Assembly: GCF_018638295.1 (NCBI RefSeq)
Contig: NZ_JABTTS010000018.1
Location: forward strand, 1 to 64,000
Direction: 5' to 3'
DNA from: Streptomyces sp. CHD11
GTDB lineage: Bacteria; Actinomycetota; Actinomycetes; Streptomycetales; Streptomycetaceae
DNA length: 64,000 nt
Below the pieces are notes generated by a model. It was not told the origin of the DNA. It worked only from the letters and a program-made list of their open reading frames with translations, and made no database searches. Positions 36,343 to 44,420 of this stretch are shown here, piece by piece (position 1 is the first letter of the stretch; the number at the start of each line of letters is the position of its first letter). Both the position numbers and the translations under genes were made by a program.

Positions 36343-37130
36343 CAGCTCGGGACCTTGCCGGTGCCCTTCTCCAGGTCGACCAGGGCCTGGACGGCGCCCT
36401 TCAGGGTGGTGACCGGGATCAGGCGCAGACCCTCGGGGAGTTCGGCCTGCGCGTCGGCGCACTCGGCCCGGGGGACGAGGAAGACGGTGGCGCCGTCGCG
36501 CCTGGCCGCCTGTGTCTTCAGGGGAACGCCGCCGACCGCGCCGACCGCGCCCTCCTCGTCGATCGTGCCCGTACCGGCGATGACCCGGCCGCCGGTGAGG
36601 TCACCGCCGCTGCCGTCGCCGTCCAGCTTGTCGACGATGCCGAGGGAGAAGAGCAGACCGGCGCTGGGACCGCCGACGTCAGCCAGTTCCAGTCTGACGT
36701 CGATGCCGTCGTCCGCACGGTCCAGGTAGTTCAGCGCGGCGCTGGTCGCCTCGTCCTGGGACACCTTCATCTGCTTGCGGTTGTACCGCTCGATCTCCTT
36801 GACGCTGTCGCCGCTGGGGTAGACCGCGTCGCGGGGCATGACCGCCTGGTCGGTGCTGAACCAGCTGTCGATGACGTCCGTGAGGCCCACCCGGGTGTCC
36901 GGGGAGGTCGCCTCGATGGTCGTCATCCGCAGCTGTCCGCCGGTCTTCCGTACGGGTGCGCCGGAGATCGTGATGACCTGCGCCCCCTTGTTCTCGCCGA
37001 GCACGTCCGCCGTCATGCCGGGCTGCGCGACGGAGAAGGGCAGCGGGGCGAAGGCGGCGGTGGCCAGCAGGGCGGTTACGGGCACCGCCAGGACGGCGAG
37101 GGCTTGGGGACGCGTGAGGCGGGAGAGCAC
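36339..37130 (-). CDS. S16-family (YlbL-like) serine protease, membrane-anchored
   Basis: 263 residues. One N-terminal helix (PQALAVLAVPVTALLATAAF) anchors it. The C-terminal Lon-type protease domain has the catalytic Ser in DVGGPSAGLLFSLGI and Lys in GGVPLKTQAARRDGA. YlbL proteins usually carry a PDZ domain between the anchor and the protease; here I see no PDZ and the protein is short. Its stop codon lies in the end of the palindromic element, so the last residues (KVPSC) may have been shaped by that insertion. Confidence 0.88.
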   Translation of the reverse strand: MLSRLTRPQALAVLAVPVTALLATAAFAPLPFSVAQPGMTADVLGENKGAQVITISGAPVRKTGGQLRMTTIEATSPDTRVGLTDVIDSWFSTDQAVMPRDAVYPSGDSVKEIERYNRKQMKVSQDEATSAALNYLDRADDGIDVRLELADVGGPSAGLLFSLGIVDKLDGDGSGGDLTGGRVIAGTGTIDEEGAVGAVGGVPLKTQAARRDGATVFLVPRAECADAQAELPEGLRLIPVTTLKGAVQALVDLEKGTGKVPSC

Positions 37131-37360
37131 GGTGCCAATCTAACGCGCCCCCGCCGCAGCCACTGCCGCCGCCCGGCGGCCCCCGCTCGATCGCGGCCGA
37201 GAGGCGGGGAAGGCACCCCGTGGGCGCCAGGTCGCGTCACGCCCCCGGTCAGCGATCCCGCACCCTTGCGGTGCCGGCCGTGAGTTGCTCCACCGGCATG
37301 TGCCGGGTGCCGCCGCGCCCACCCGTGCCGCCCTGCGGCACGACGGCCCGCGGCGCCGCG

Positions 37361-37453
37361 CTAGCTGTATTGCCCTGTGAGGTTGGGGATGCGGCCGGCG
37401 GGTGGTTGGCCCTTGCAGACGTCGCCATCCACACCGAACCGGAAGGCGCTCAC
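37361..37453 (-). CDS. Possible small ORF or gene remnant
   Basis: A 30-codon ORF from GTG 37453 encodes a product containing FRFGVDGDVCKGQPPAGRI and ending in NLTGQYS. The composition looks protein-like in an otherwise gene-free 385-bp gap (37131-37515). GAGGG lies 11 bases upstream. I recognise no family. It may be the tail of a decayed gene. Nothing else in the gap is supported. Confidence 0.25.
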   Translation of the reverse strand: MSAFRFGVDGDVCKGQPPAGRIPNLTGQYS

Positions 37454-37515
37454 CTGTTCAAGATCCCTCAGCCGAGACCTGGCTCACCCGTCCACAACCT
37501 CCCGGGACAGAACAG

Positions 37516-38157
37516 CTAGCGCAAGGCCTCGGCCACCTCGCGGGCCGCGTCCATCACGCGCGCTCCCACCCGCTCCGGTACGACGTCCGCCAGCATGACC
37601 ACGCCCACACTGCCCTCGACCCCCGTCACCCCCAGCAGCGGCGCGGCCGCCCCGCAGGCTCCCGCCTCCAGCTCCCCGTGCGTCAGCGTGTACCCGGGTT
37701 CGTCGGCCGACTGCTGCCGGGCGGAGAGGATCGCCTTGCCCGCGGCCCCCCGTTCCAGGGGGTGCCGGAACCCGGCGCGGTACGCCACGTGGTAGTCCGT
37801 CCAGGACGGTTCCACCACCGCCACGGCCAGCGCCTCCGCCCCGTCCACCAGGGTCAGATGCGCGGTCGCGCCGATGTCCTCCGCCAGCGACCGCAGCGCC
37901 GGCATCGCGGCCTCGCGTACCAGCGGATGCACCTGCCGTCCGAGCCGGAGCACGCCGAGTCCGACCCGGGCCCGTCCGCCCAGATCACGGCGTACGAGCG
38001 CGTGCTGCTCCAGTGTCGCGAGCAACCGGTACACGACGGTCCGGTTCACGCCCAGTTTGTGGGACAGCTCCGTGACGGTCAGCCCGTGATCGGTGTCGGC
38101 GAGCAGCTTGAGGACCCGTAGTCCCCTGTCGAGCGTCTGAGAGGTCTCCGCGGTCAC
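37516..38157 (-). CDS. IclR-family transcriptional regulator
   Basis: 213 residues. The N-terminal winged helix-turn-helix is TLDRGLRVLKLLADTDHGLTVTELSHKLGVNRTVVYRLLATLEQHALVRR; the C-terminal effector domain includes GATAHLTLVDGAEALAVAVVEPSW and PLERGAAGKAIL. GTG 38157 is chosen since AAGGAG lies eight bases upstream. No neighbouring metabolic gene suggests its effector. Confidence 0.88.
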   Translation of the reverse strand: MTAETSQTLDRGLRVLKLLADTDHGLTVTELSHKLGVNRTVVYRLLATLEQHALVRRDLGGRARVGLGVLRLGRQVHPLVREAAMPALRSLAEDIGATAHLTLVDGAEALAVAVVEPSWTDYHVAYRAGFRHPLERGAAGKAILSARQQSADEPGYTLTHGELEAGACGAAAPLLGVTGVEGSVGVVMLADVVPERVGARVMDAAREVAEALR

Positions 38158-38434
38158 GACGCCCACTCCTTCGTGATGAGGTCGGCGGCCCCCTCGCGGC
38201 AGATGCGTCACCGAGTCCCGTCGGTCACGCGCCTCAGAGGCCTCCGATCGGCCCGGCGGCCCGGCAGTGTCCCGGGCACGGTCGCTTCACGGCTGCGCTC
38301 CGCGGCGGCGCTGCCACGGGGCGTATGCGTAGCGGGGACAGTAGCGAGCCGGTTCGGTGAGCGGAAGTCTCCGTCCAGAATCCGGGCACTCTCCGCCGGA
38401 AGTGGTTCCGTTTGTCCTCATACGTGCGGCGAGG

Positions 38435-40267
38435 TCATCGCATGCGCGTGGCCCACTCCTGCACCTTTTCGATCCGCTGGCGCAGCTGTCCCGCCGTGGC
38501 CTCGGCGGAGGGCGGGCCGCCGCAGACCCGGCGCAGCTCGGTGTGGATCACACCGTGCGGTTTGCCGCTCTGGTGGACGTACGCGCCGACCAGGTTGTTG
38601 AGCCGCTTGCGCAGCTCCATCATCTCCTTGTGGGAGACCACCGGGCGGCGCTCGGCGGGCATCTCGAGCAGGTCCGCCTCCTCGGCGGGCTTCTTGCGGC
38701 TGTGCGCGATCTGCCGGGCCTGCCGCTTCTGGAGCAGCAGTTGCACCTGGTCGGGTTCGAGGAGTCCCGGGATGCCGAGGTAGTCCCGCTCCTCCTCGCT
38801 GCCGGGGTGGGCCTGCATGCCGAACTCGGCGCCGTTGTACATCACCCGGTCGAAGACGGCGTCGGACTCCAGCGCCTCGAAGGGCAGCGTCTCCTGCTCG
38901 CCGGTGTCCTCGTCCTGCTCCCGGTTCGCCTCCTCCATCTCCTTCTCGGACGCGGCGTACGGGTCCTCCTCACCCTCCTTCTTGGGCTTGTCGAGGACGT
39001 GGTCGCGTTCGCGCTCCATCTCGCCCGCGAAACCGAGCAGGTCGGGGATGGTCGGCAGGAAGACGGACGCGGTCTCGCCGCGCCGCCTGGACCGTACGAA
39101 ACGGCCGACGGCCTGGGCGAAGAACAGCGGGGTGGAGATGGTGGTGGCGTACACGCCGACCGCGAGGCGCGGGACGTCGACGCCCTCGGACACCATGCGG
39201 ACGGCGACCATCCAGCGGTCGGTGTTCTCGCTGAACGCGTCGATGTTCTTCGACGCACCGGTGTCGTCCGACAGGACCACGGTCGCCTTGTCGCCGGTGA
39301 TCTCGCGGATCAGCTTGGCGTACGCCCGCGCGGAGTCCTGGTCGGCGGCGATGACGAGGCCGCCGGCGTCCGGGATGGCCTTGCGGACCTCGGTGAGCCG
39401 CTGGTCGGCGGCGCGCAGCACGGCCGGCATCCACTCGCCGCGCGGGTCCAGCGCGGTGCGCCAGGCCTGGCTGACGGCGTCCTTGGTCATCGGCTCGCCG
39501 AGGCGGGCGGCGATCTCGTCGCCGGCCTTGGTGCGCCAGCGCATATTGCCGCTGTACGACATGAAGACGACCGGACGGACGACGTTGTCGGCGAGGGCGG
39601 AGCCGTATCCGTAGGTGTAGTCGGCGGACGAGCGCCGGATGCCGTCGTCGCCCTCCTCGTACGCCACGAAGGGGATCGGGTTGGTGTCGGAGCGGAACGG
39701 CGTGCCGGTCAGCGCCAGCCGCCGGGTGGCCGGCTCGAACGCCTCCAGACAGGCCTCGCCCCAGGACTTGGAGTCACCGGCGTGGTGGATCTCGTCGAGG
39801 ATGACGAGGGTCTTGCGCTGCTCGACCCGGTTGCGGTGCAGCATGGGCCGCACTCCGACACCGGCGTACGTGATCGCGATCCCGTCGTACTCCTTGCCGA
39901 GCGGGCCCGCGCTGTACTCGGGGTCGAGCTTGATGCCTATCCGCGCCGCGGCCTCGGCCCACTGCTTCTTCAGGTGCTCGGTGGGCGCGACCACGGTCAC
40001 CTGCTGCACGACGTGGTGGTGCAGCAGCCAGGAGGCGAGCGTCAGGGCGAAGGTCGTCTTGCCGGCCCCGGGGGTGGCCACGGCCAGGAAGTCACGGGGC
40101 TGTGCCTGGAGGTACTTGTCCATCGCCCTCTGCTGCCAGGCGCGCAGCTTGCCGGCGGTGCCCCAGGGGGCCCGTCCGGGGAAGGCCGGGGACAGGTGGT
40201 GCGAGTGGGACGCGGTGCCGGCGGTGGTAGTCACGATCTCCGTCGGGGTAGCTCGGGTACGGCGCAT
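38435..40267 (-). CDS. DEAD/DEAH-box superfamily 2 helicase
   Basis: 610 residues. Walker A is ATPGAGKTTFAL, motif II is DEIHH, motif III is TGTPFRSD, and motif VI is QAVGRFVRSRRR. The C-terminal 200 residues are rich in Glu/Lys and end in a helical ELRKRLNNLVGAYVHQSGKPHG region. It resembles the UvsW/RadD-like helicase class of DNA repair. ATG 40267 lacks a ribosome site; GTG 40234 with GGAG three bases upstream is an alternative start. Confidence 0.85.
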   Translation of the reverse strand: MRRTRATPTEIVTTTAGTASHSHHLSPAFPGRAPWGTAGKLRAWQQRAMDKYLQAQPRDFLAVATPGAGKTTFALTLASWLLHHHVVQQVTVVAPTEHLKKQWAEAAARIGIKLDPEYSAGPLGKEYDGIAITYAGVGVRPMLHRNRVEQRKTLVILDEIHHAGDSKSWGEACLEAFEPATRRLALTGTPFRSDTNPIPFVAYEEGDDGIRRSSADYTYGYGSALADNVVRPVVFMSYSGNMRWRTKAGDEIAARLGEPMTKDAVSQAWRTALDPRGEWMPAVLRAADQRLTEVRKAIPDAGGLVIAADQDSARAYAKLIREITGDKATVVLSDDTGASKNIDAFSENTDRWMVAVRMVSEGVDVPRLAVGVYATTISTPLFFAQAVGRFVRSRRRGETASVFLPTIPDLLGFAGEMERERDHVLDKPKKEGEEDPYAASEKEMEEANREQDEDTGEQETLPFEALESDAVFDRVMYNGAEFGMQAHPGSEEERDYLGIPGLLEPDQVQLLLQKRQARQIAHSRKKPAEEADLLEMPAERRPVVSHKEMMELRKRLNNLVGAYVHQSGKPHGVIHTELRRVCGGPPSAEATAGQLRQRIEKVQEWATRMR

Positions 40268-40359
40268 CGGCGCATGACGACCGGGCCACCCTACCGATGG
40301 CCCGGTCGGGTCGACGCCGCCACCGGGCCGTGCTCCCGGGGGTGGGACCGAGGTCACAG

Positions 40360-40728
40360 TCAGCGCGCGAAGCGCGGCAACTGGGACGCGATCTTGGGAA
40401 CGTCCAGCGCGCCCTGACATACGTCCAGCACGAAGCGCTCCGCCTCGTCCACGTCGAAGTCCGCGTCCAGTGGATGCCCGTTCATGTGGAGAAAGACCCA
40501 GGTCCCGTACCAGGCGAGACGCTTGTTCCCGTCGACGAGAGCGTGATTGCGAGCGAGGGACTCCATGAGCGCCGCAGCCTTCTGCCACACGTCCGGGTAC
40601 GCGTCCTGGCCGAACACGCTGGACCGGGGCCGCGCCAGAGCCGAGTCCAACAACCCGAAATCGCGCACCTCGTCCGCCCCGAGCCGCTTCGCGAGGTTCA
40701 GCAGCTCGGGCAACGTGAGGTAGTGCAT
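40360..40728 (-). CDS. Doc-type toxin (Fic/DOC family)
   Basis: 122 residues. The catalytic motif HALVDGNKRLAW matches the Doc form HxFx(D/N)xNKR, with Asp as in kinases of this class. ARPRSSVFGQDAYPDVWQKAAALMESLARN precedes it. Doc toxins phosphorylate EF-Tu and arrest translation. It starts one base into the antitoxin stop (TGATG), so the pair is coupled. Confidence 0.9.
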   Translation of the reverse strand: MHYLTLPELLNLAKRLGADEVRDFGLLDSALARPRSSVFGQDAYPDVWQKAAALMESLARNHALVDGNKRLAWYGTWVFLHMNGHPLDADFDVDEAERFVLDVCQGALDVPKIASQLPRFAR

Positions 40729-40925
40729 CAGGCGAGCCTCCGGTTCAGCTCCGCACTGGCCTTCAGCACATGGTCGGCCGCCTCGTTGAACAGGCGCGAA
40801 TGCTCGTTTATGGCGGAGATCACGGCATCGTGCGCGAAGGCCTGCATGCTGCGCCCTTCCGCTGTGGCGCGCTCACGCAGGGCGTCGAGCTCTTCCTCGG
40901 TAAACCGCAGGTTCAGTCCAGCCAT
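40728..40925 (-). CDS. Ribbon-helix-helix antitoxin of the Doc module
   Basis: 65 residues. MAGLNLRFTEEELDALRERATAEGRSMQAFAHDAVISAI is a ribbon-helix-helix DNA-binding domain, and the C-terminal HSRLFNEAADHVLKASAELNRRLA is the toxin-neutralising helix. It should repress its own operon at palindromes just upstream (40935-40957). Confidence 0.88.
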   Translation of the reverse strand: MAGLNLRFTEEELDALRERATAEGRSMQAFAHDAVISAINEHSRLFNEAADHVLKASAELNRRLA

Positions 40926-40934
40926 ACCCTCGAC

Positions 40935-40957
40935 GGTACTACGCGGTACCACGTGGT
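40935..40957 (-). promoter_or_regulatory. Operator of the Doc toxin-antitoxin module
   Basis: ACCACGTGGT (40948-40957) is a perfect palindrome that abuts the inverted repeat GGTAC-6-GTACC (40935-40950), both immediately before the antitoxin ATG and overlapping a possible -10 (TAGTAC on the minus strand). The site ends two bases before the stop codon of the upstream MFS gene. Confidence 0.65.
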
Positions 40958-40958
40958 G

Positions 40959-42419
40959 TCATGTTGCTTCGGGGCGCACCCGCGCAGCCACCCACACCCC
41001 CGCCAGCGCCACCGCCGCCATCGGCAGGAACACGGCGACGAAGGCGGCCGGGTGGGAGCCGGAGGCCTGCGTCGCCGCGTGGCTGACCGTGCCGCCGCCG
41101 AGGGCCGCGAAGGCGGCGCCGCCCGCGGCGAGCAGGATGACGTTGGAGAGGCCGTCGGAGATCTGGAGGGCGGCGGAGTTGGTGCCGGCCTCCTTGGGGC
41201 CGGAGAGCTGGAGCAGCAGGACACTGGTGGAGGAGATCACCAGGCCCATGCCGAGACAGCCGAAGGCCCAGGCGACCGCCACGGTCCAGGCGGGCACGGT
41301 CTGGATCAGCACGGTCGGGGCCACCGCGATGCTCGCCGCCACCAGGAGCATGCCGGATGCCATCAGACGTTCCCGGTACGGCTCGAGGCGGGGCCGGGAC
41401 TGTATCCAGGAGCCGAGCGCCCAGGTGCCGCCGCCCGCCGCGAGCGAGAAGCCGGCGAGGGTCGGGCTGAGGCCCCGCTGGGTGACCAGCATCAGCGGGA
41501 CGAACGACTCCGCCGCGATGAAGGAACCGGCGGCGACTCCGCGCAGCAGGACCACCGAGGGCAGGCCGCGGGCCGCCCGGTAGGTGCCGCGCGGGAGGAG
41601 GCCGAGGACGGCCGGGACGAGCAGGGCGGTGCCCAGCGCGCCCGGCAGGAGGGACAGCCAGCGCAGGTCCTGGGCGGCGTACTGGAGGAGCCCGGCGCCG
41701 AGGGAGATCGCCAGGGCCAGACGGATGCGGCGGCCGTCGAAGGAGGCCGGGGCCCCGTCGCCCCCGTCCACGGGGCCGGAGGCGAGACGCCGTATCTGGG
41801 GCAGGGCGAGGGCCAGCGGGAACACCACGAGGACCGGTATGCCGAGGAACACCCAGCGCCAGCCGATGTGCTCGGTCACGGCGCCGGAGGCGAGGGGGCC
41901 GACGATGGACGGCACGACCCAGCTCGCCGCGAAGGCCGCCATGATCGCCGGGCGCAGCCGTTCCGGGTAGGCCCGGCCGACGATGACGTACAGCGCGACG
42001 ATCACCAGGCCGCCGCCGAGCCCCTGTACGGCCCGCCCCAGGATGAACGGCCACATCGCGCCGGCCGTCCCGGAGAGCAGCAGCCCGACGGCGAAGGAGG
42101 CGATGCCCCCGGTCAGCGGCCCCAGTGGGCCGCTCCGGTCGGACCACTGACCGGACAGCACCATGCCGAACAGGCTGGTGGTGAAGTAGCCCGAGAACGC
42201 GAACGCGTACAGCGAGACGCCGTCCAGCTCGCGCGCCGCGACCGGCATCGCCGTGCCCACCGCCGTCGCCTCGAAGGCGATCAGCAGCACGACGGAGACG
42301 ATCCCGATGCTCAGCGCGCGGTAGGGGCTGCTCAGCACGGTGTCGGCGGCGGCGAGGGCCGGGGAGGGGGCGTCGGCGGGCTCGGCGACACCGGTGTCGC
42401 GCGGGTTCGGGGCGGTCAT
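40959..42419 (-). CDS. MFS transporter (DHA2-like multidrug exporter)
   Basis: 486 residues, about 14 membrane segments. Motif A-like GQWSDRSGPLGPLTGGIASF and antiporter motif C-like WVVPSIVGPLASGAV are present, with LGRAVQGLGGGLVIVALYVIVGRAYPERLRPAIM between them. It exports drugs or metabolites by proton exchange. The Doc module follows 33 bases downstream on the same strand, and tRNA-Cys lies upstream in the opposite direction. Confidence 0.88.
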   Translation of the reverse strand: MTAPNPRDTGVAEPADAPSPALAAADTVLSSPYRALSIGIVSVVLLIAFEATAVGTAMPVAARELDGVSLYAFAFSGYFTTSLFGMVLSGQWSDRSGPLGPLTGGIASFAVGLLLSGTAGAMWPFILGRAVQGLGGGLVIVALYVIVGRAYPERLRPAIMAAFAASWVVPSIVGPLASGAVTEHIGWRWVFLGIPVLVVFPLALALPQIRRLASGPVDGGDGAPASFDGRRIRLALAISLGAGLLQYAAQDLRWLSLLPGALGTALLVPAVLGLLPRGTYRAARGLPSVVLLRGVAAGSFIAAESFVPLMLVTQRGLSPTLAGFSLAAGGGTWALGSWIQSRPRLEPYRERLMASGMLLVAASIAVAPTVLIQTVPAWTVAVAWAFGCLGMGLVISSTSVLLLQLSGPKEAGTNSAALQISDGLSNVILLAAGGAAFAALGGGTVSHAATQASGSHPAAFVAVFLPMAAVALAGVWVAARVRPEAT

Positions 42420-42640
42420 GACCGCCAGAGTAAGGTGCGATGCCCGGTGTGACGCCTGTCGGAGGGTGTGATCCGCACCGGACCTTGGTCGTAGGACCGC
42501 CGCCGCACCCCGTTCGGAAACGGCGCGTGGCAGTCACCTCGCGGCACCCGGCTTTTCCTCGGGTGCCGCCCGCGGACCGGCTTACGGTCGGTGCACGGTT
42601 CGGAACGACGAGGCGCCGCGGGGCACCTCGCCACCGACAC

Positions 42641-42712
42641 GGCCGTGTGCCCGAGTGGCCCAGGGACTCGCCTGCACAGCGAGGTACACCGGTTCGAATC
42701 CGGTCACGGCCT
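42641..42712 (+). tRNA. tRNA-Cys (anticodon GCA)
   Basis: 72 nt. Acceptor GGCCGTG pairs with CACGGCC; the D arm is CCC/GGG; the anticodon stem CTCGC/GCGAG encloses CTGCACA, so the anticodon is GCA; the T arm is ACCGG-TTCGAAT-CCGGT. CCA is not encoded. Confidence 0.96.
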
Positions 42713-42719
42713 CCGCCCG

Positions 42720-42749
42720 GGGTGGGGTGCTCTCCGGAGCACCCCACCC
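42720..42749. terminator. Terminator after tRNA-Cys
   Basis: A perfect 13-bp stem (GGGTGGGGTGCTC) with a four-base loop starts eight bases after the tRNA and lies between convergent genes. Confidence 0.88.
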
Positions 42750-42786
42750 GCCTCGGACGACGTCCGCTGCGGTGCGGCGGCGTCCT

Positions 42787-42855
42787 GAAGGGGCGCGGGC
42801 TGTACCGATAGCGGCTTTGCCGGGTGGGCACGACCGGCCACGACGGCGCCGCGGA
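42787..42855. repeat. Interspersed GGGGCGCGGG repeat, copy A
   Basis: The words GGGGCGCGGGCTG, GCGGCT, GGGC-CGACC-G-CAC-ACGG align with 57587-57660 with scattered differences. Both copies follow a terminator between convergent genes. I recall this type as frequent in Streptomyces intergenic DNA. Confidence 0.65.
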
Positions 42856-42895
42856 CGGCCGACGGCGCCCCGTCGCCGCACTCCCCGTGGAGCGC

Positions 42896-44080
42896 TCAGA
42901 GCACCCCGCCCGCCTCGTCCTGGAAGAGTTTCGTCCAGTAGTGCCAGTCGGCGTCGGCGGTGGTGCCCGTCGGGTCGATCGAGGACAGGACCTGGATCAT
43001 GGTCAGCGCGAGCTGGTCGTAGGTGTCGCTGGTCAGGGCGTGGCCCGACTCCTCGTCGAGGGAGCGCTCGCGGTGAAGCAGCCAGAGGGTGAAGGCGAGC
43101 GTGGAGATGTCCGTGTTCAGGGGACGGAGGATCTCCTCCGGTTCGTTCCAGCTGAACACCGCTCCCGTGGCTCCGTCGACGACCAGACTGTGGTCGTCGA
43201 CGAGACGGCCCAGGCGTATCAGCTGCGTCTGCCGGGCGGGCGGGAGGCCGGCGGTGAGCTCTTCCCGGCCGTCCTCGGCGTAGTACTCCGCGAGGGTCCG
43301 CAGCGGCAGGTCCGTGTCCAGGGAGAAGAGGAAGCCGTCCTCCGGCAGCCCCGTCTCGCGCAGGAAGCGGCGGGTCGGCTCGTGGTCGAGCGTCGCGGGG
43401 AAGTCGACCTCCTCGAAACGGACCACGCCACCCCGGCCGAACTCCTCGTCCAGCAGGCGGCGGGGAAGGTCCAGGGCGAGGCCCGAGGCCGTACCCGGGC
43501 CCGCGACCAGGGCCAGGGGGCGGATCAGCGCGGCCATCCGCCAGAACGGGGCCGGTTCGCCGCCGTCCGCGCCCTCCTCGAAGACCGCGAGCAGCTGCCG
43601 GGAGGCCTCCGCGACCGCCTTGGTGCCGTACCGGCCGGCGTAGGCGGCGAACTGGCCGCGCAGTCCCGCCAGTTCGTCCGTCGCCGCGGCGAACCGCACC
43701 AGGGTCGGCAGGGACGGGGCGAGCGGGCGGCGGTCCATCAGGTCGGGGCGGTCGTGGAAGACGTACGTGGTGGAGACCTCGCCGGTCGCGCCGTCCAGCA
43801 GGACCGACTCCGTCTCCAGACCGGCCGGGCCGAGCATCCCGCCGATCACCAACTGGTCCCGCAGCCGCGCGGGGAGCCGCCCGTCCGGGTCGCCCGTCGA
43901 GTCCGCCACCGTGTGCGGGCCGCTCTGCCGGGCCAGCTCCGCGAAGCTGAAGAGGCCGCTGTCGGCGGGCAGTCCGGGGCCGGTCAGCCAGCGGCGGGTG
44001 GACGCGTGCGTGATGAAGGGATCGAGGTCGGCTTCGGTCAGAGTGATCGCCGCTGCGACAACGGTGTCGGTCGTGCTCAT
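42896..44080 (-). CDS. SUKH-like immunity-family protein with two repeated domains
   Basis: 394 residues made of two similar halves. THASTRRWLTGPGLPADSGLFSF in the first aligns with DHEPTRRFLRETGLPEDGFLFSL in the second, and LVIGGMLGPAGLETESVLLDGATGEV with QLIRLGRLVDDHSLVVDGATGAVF. This pattern resembles the SUKH-4 family of contact-toxin immunity proteins. No toxin gene is adjacent, so it may be an orphan or have another role. GGGGGA precedes ATG 44080. The 340 bp upstream (44081-44420) hold no gene. Confidence 0.6.
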   Translation of the reverse strand: MSTTDTVVAAAITLTEADLDPFITHASTRRWLTGPGLPADSGLFSFAELARQSGPHTVADSTGDPDGRLPARLRDQLVIGGMLGPAGLETESVLLDGATGEVSTTYVFHDRPDLMDRRPLAPSLPTLVRFAAATDELAGLRGQFAAYAGRYGTKAVAEASRQLLAVFEEGADGGEPAPFWRMAALIRPLALVAGPGTASGLALDLPRRLLDEEFGRGGVVRFEEVDFPATLDHEPTRRFLRETGLPEDGFLFSLDTDLPLRTLAEYYAEDGREELTAGLPPARQTQLIRLGRLVDDHSLVVDGATGAVFSWNEPEEILRPLNTDISTLAFTLWLLHRERSLDEESGHALTSDTYDQLALTMIQVLSSIDPTGTTADADWHYWTKLFQDEAGGVL

Positions 44081-44420
44081 GATTCCCCCGCGATACGTGT
44101 GCTCGGTCCCGGGTCCGCGAACGTCCCGCCCCGGGCAGGACGGCACAAGCCCTTGCGGACCCGGTGGCCGTCCCCCACTGATCGGAACACTACGTGCCAC
44201 CACTGACAACGGCCCCGCTCCGAGACCTCGACGGTCCCGGTGCCCCATCATCTCCCAAGACGCGTCGGCAACCGCTTGCGTTGCCTCGGCGCGGCGGACA
44301 TCGGCGAAACCGAAGATTCCGGGGGATCCGGGGCATCCGTCCCGCGGGGCCCGGGAACCGACCCCGCAGGACCGGGCGATCCGCCCCGCGGGCAGCGGGG
44401 ATCCGTGCCGGGACGGCCGC

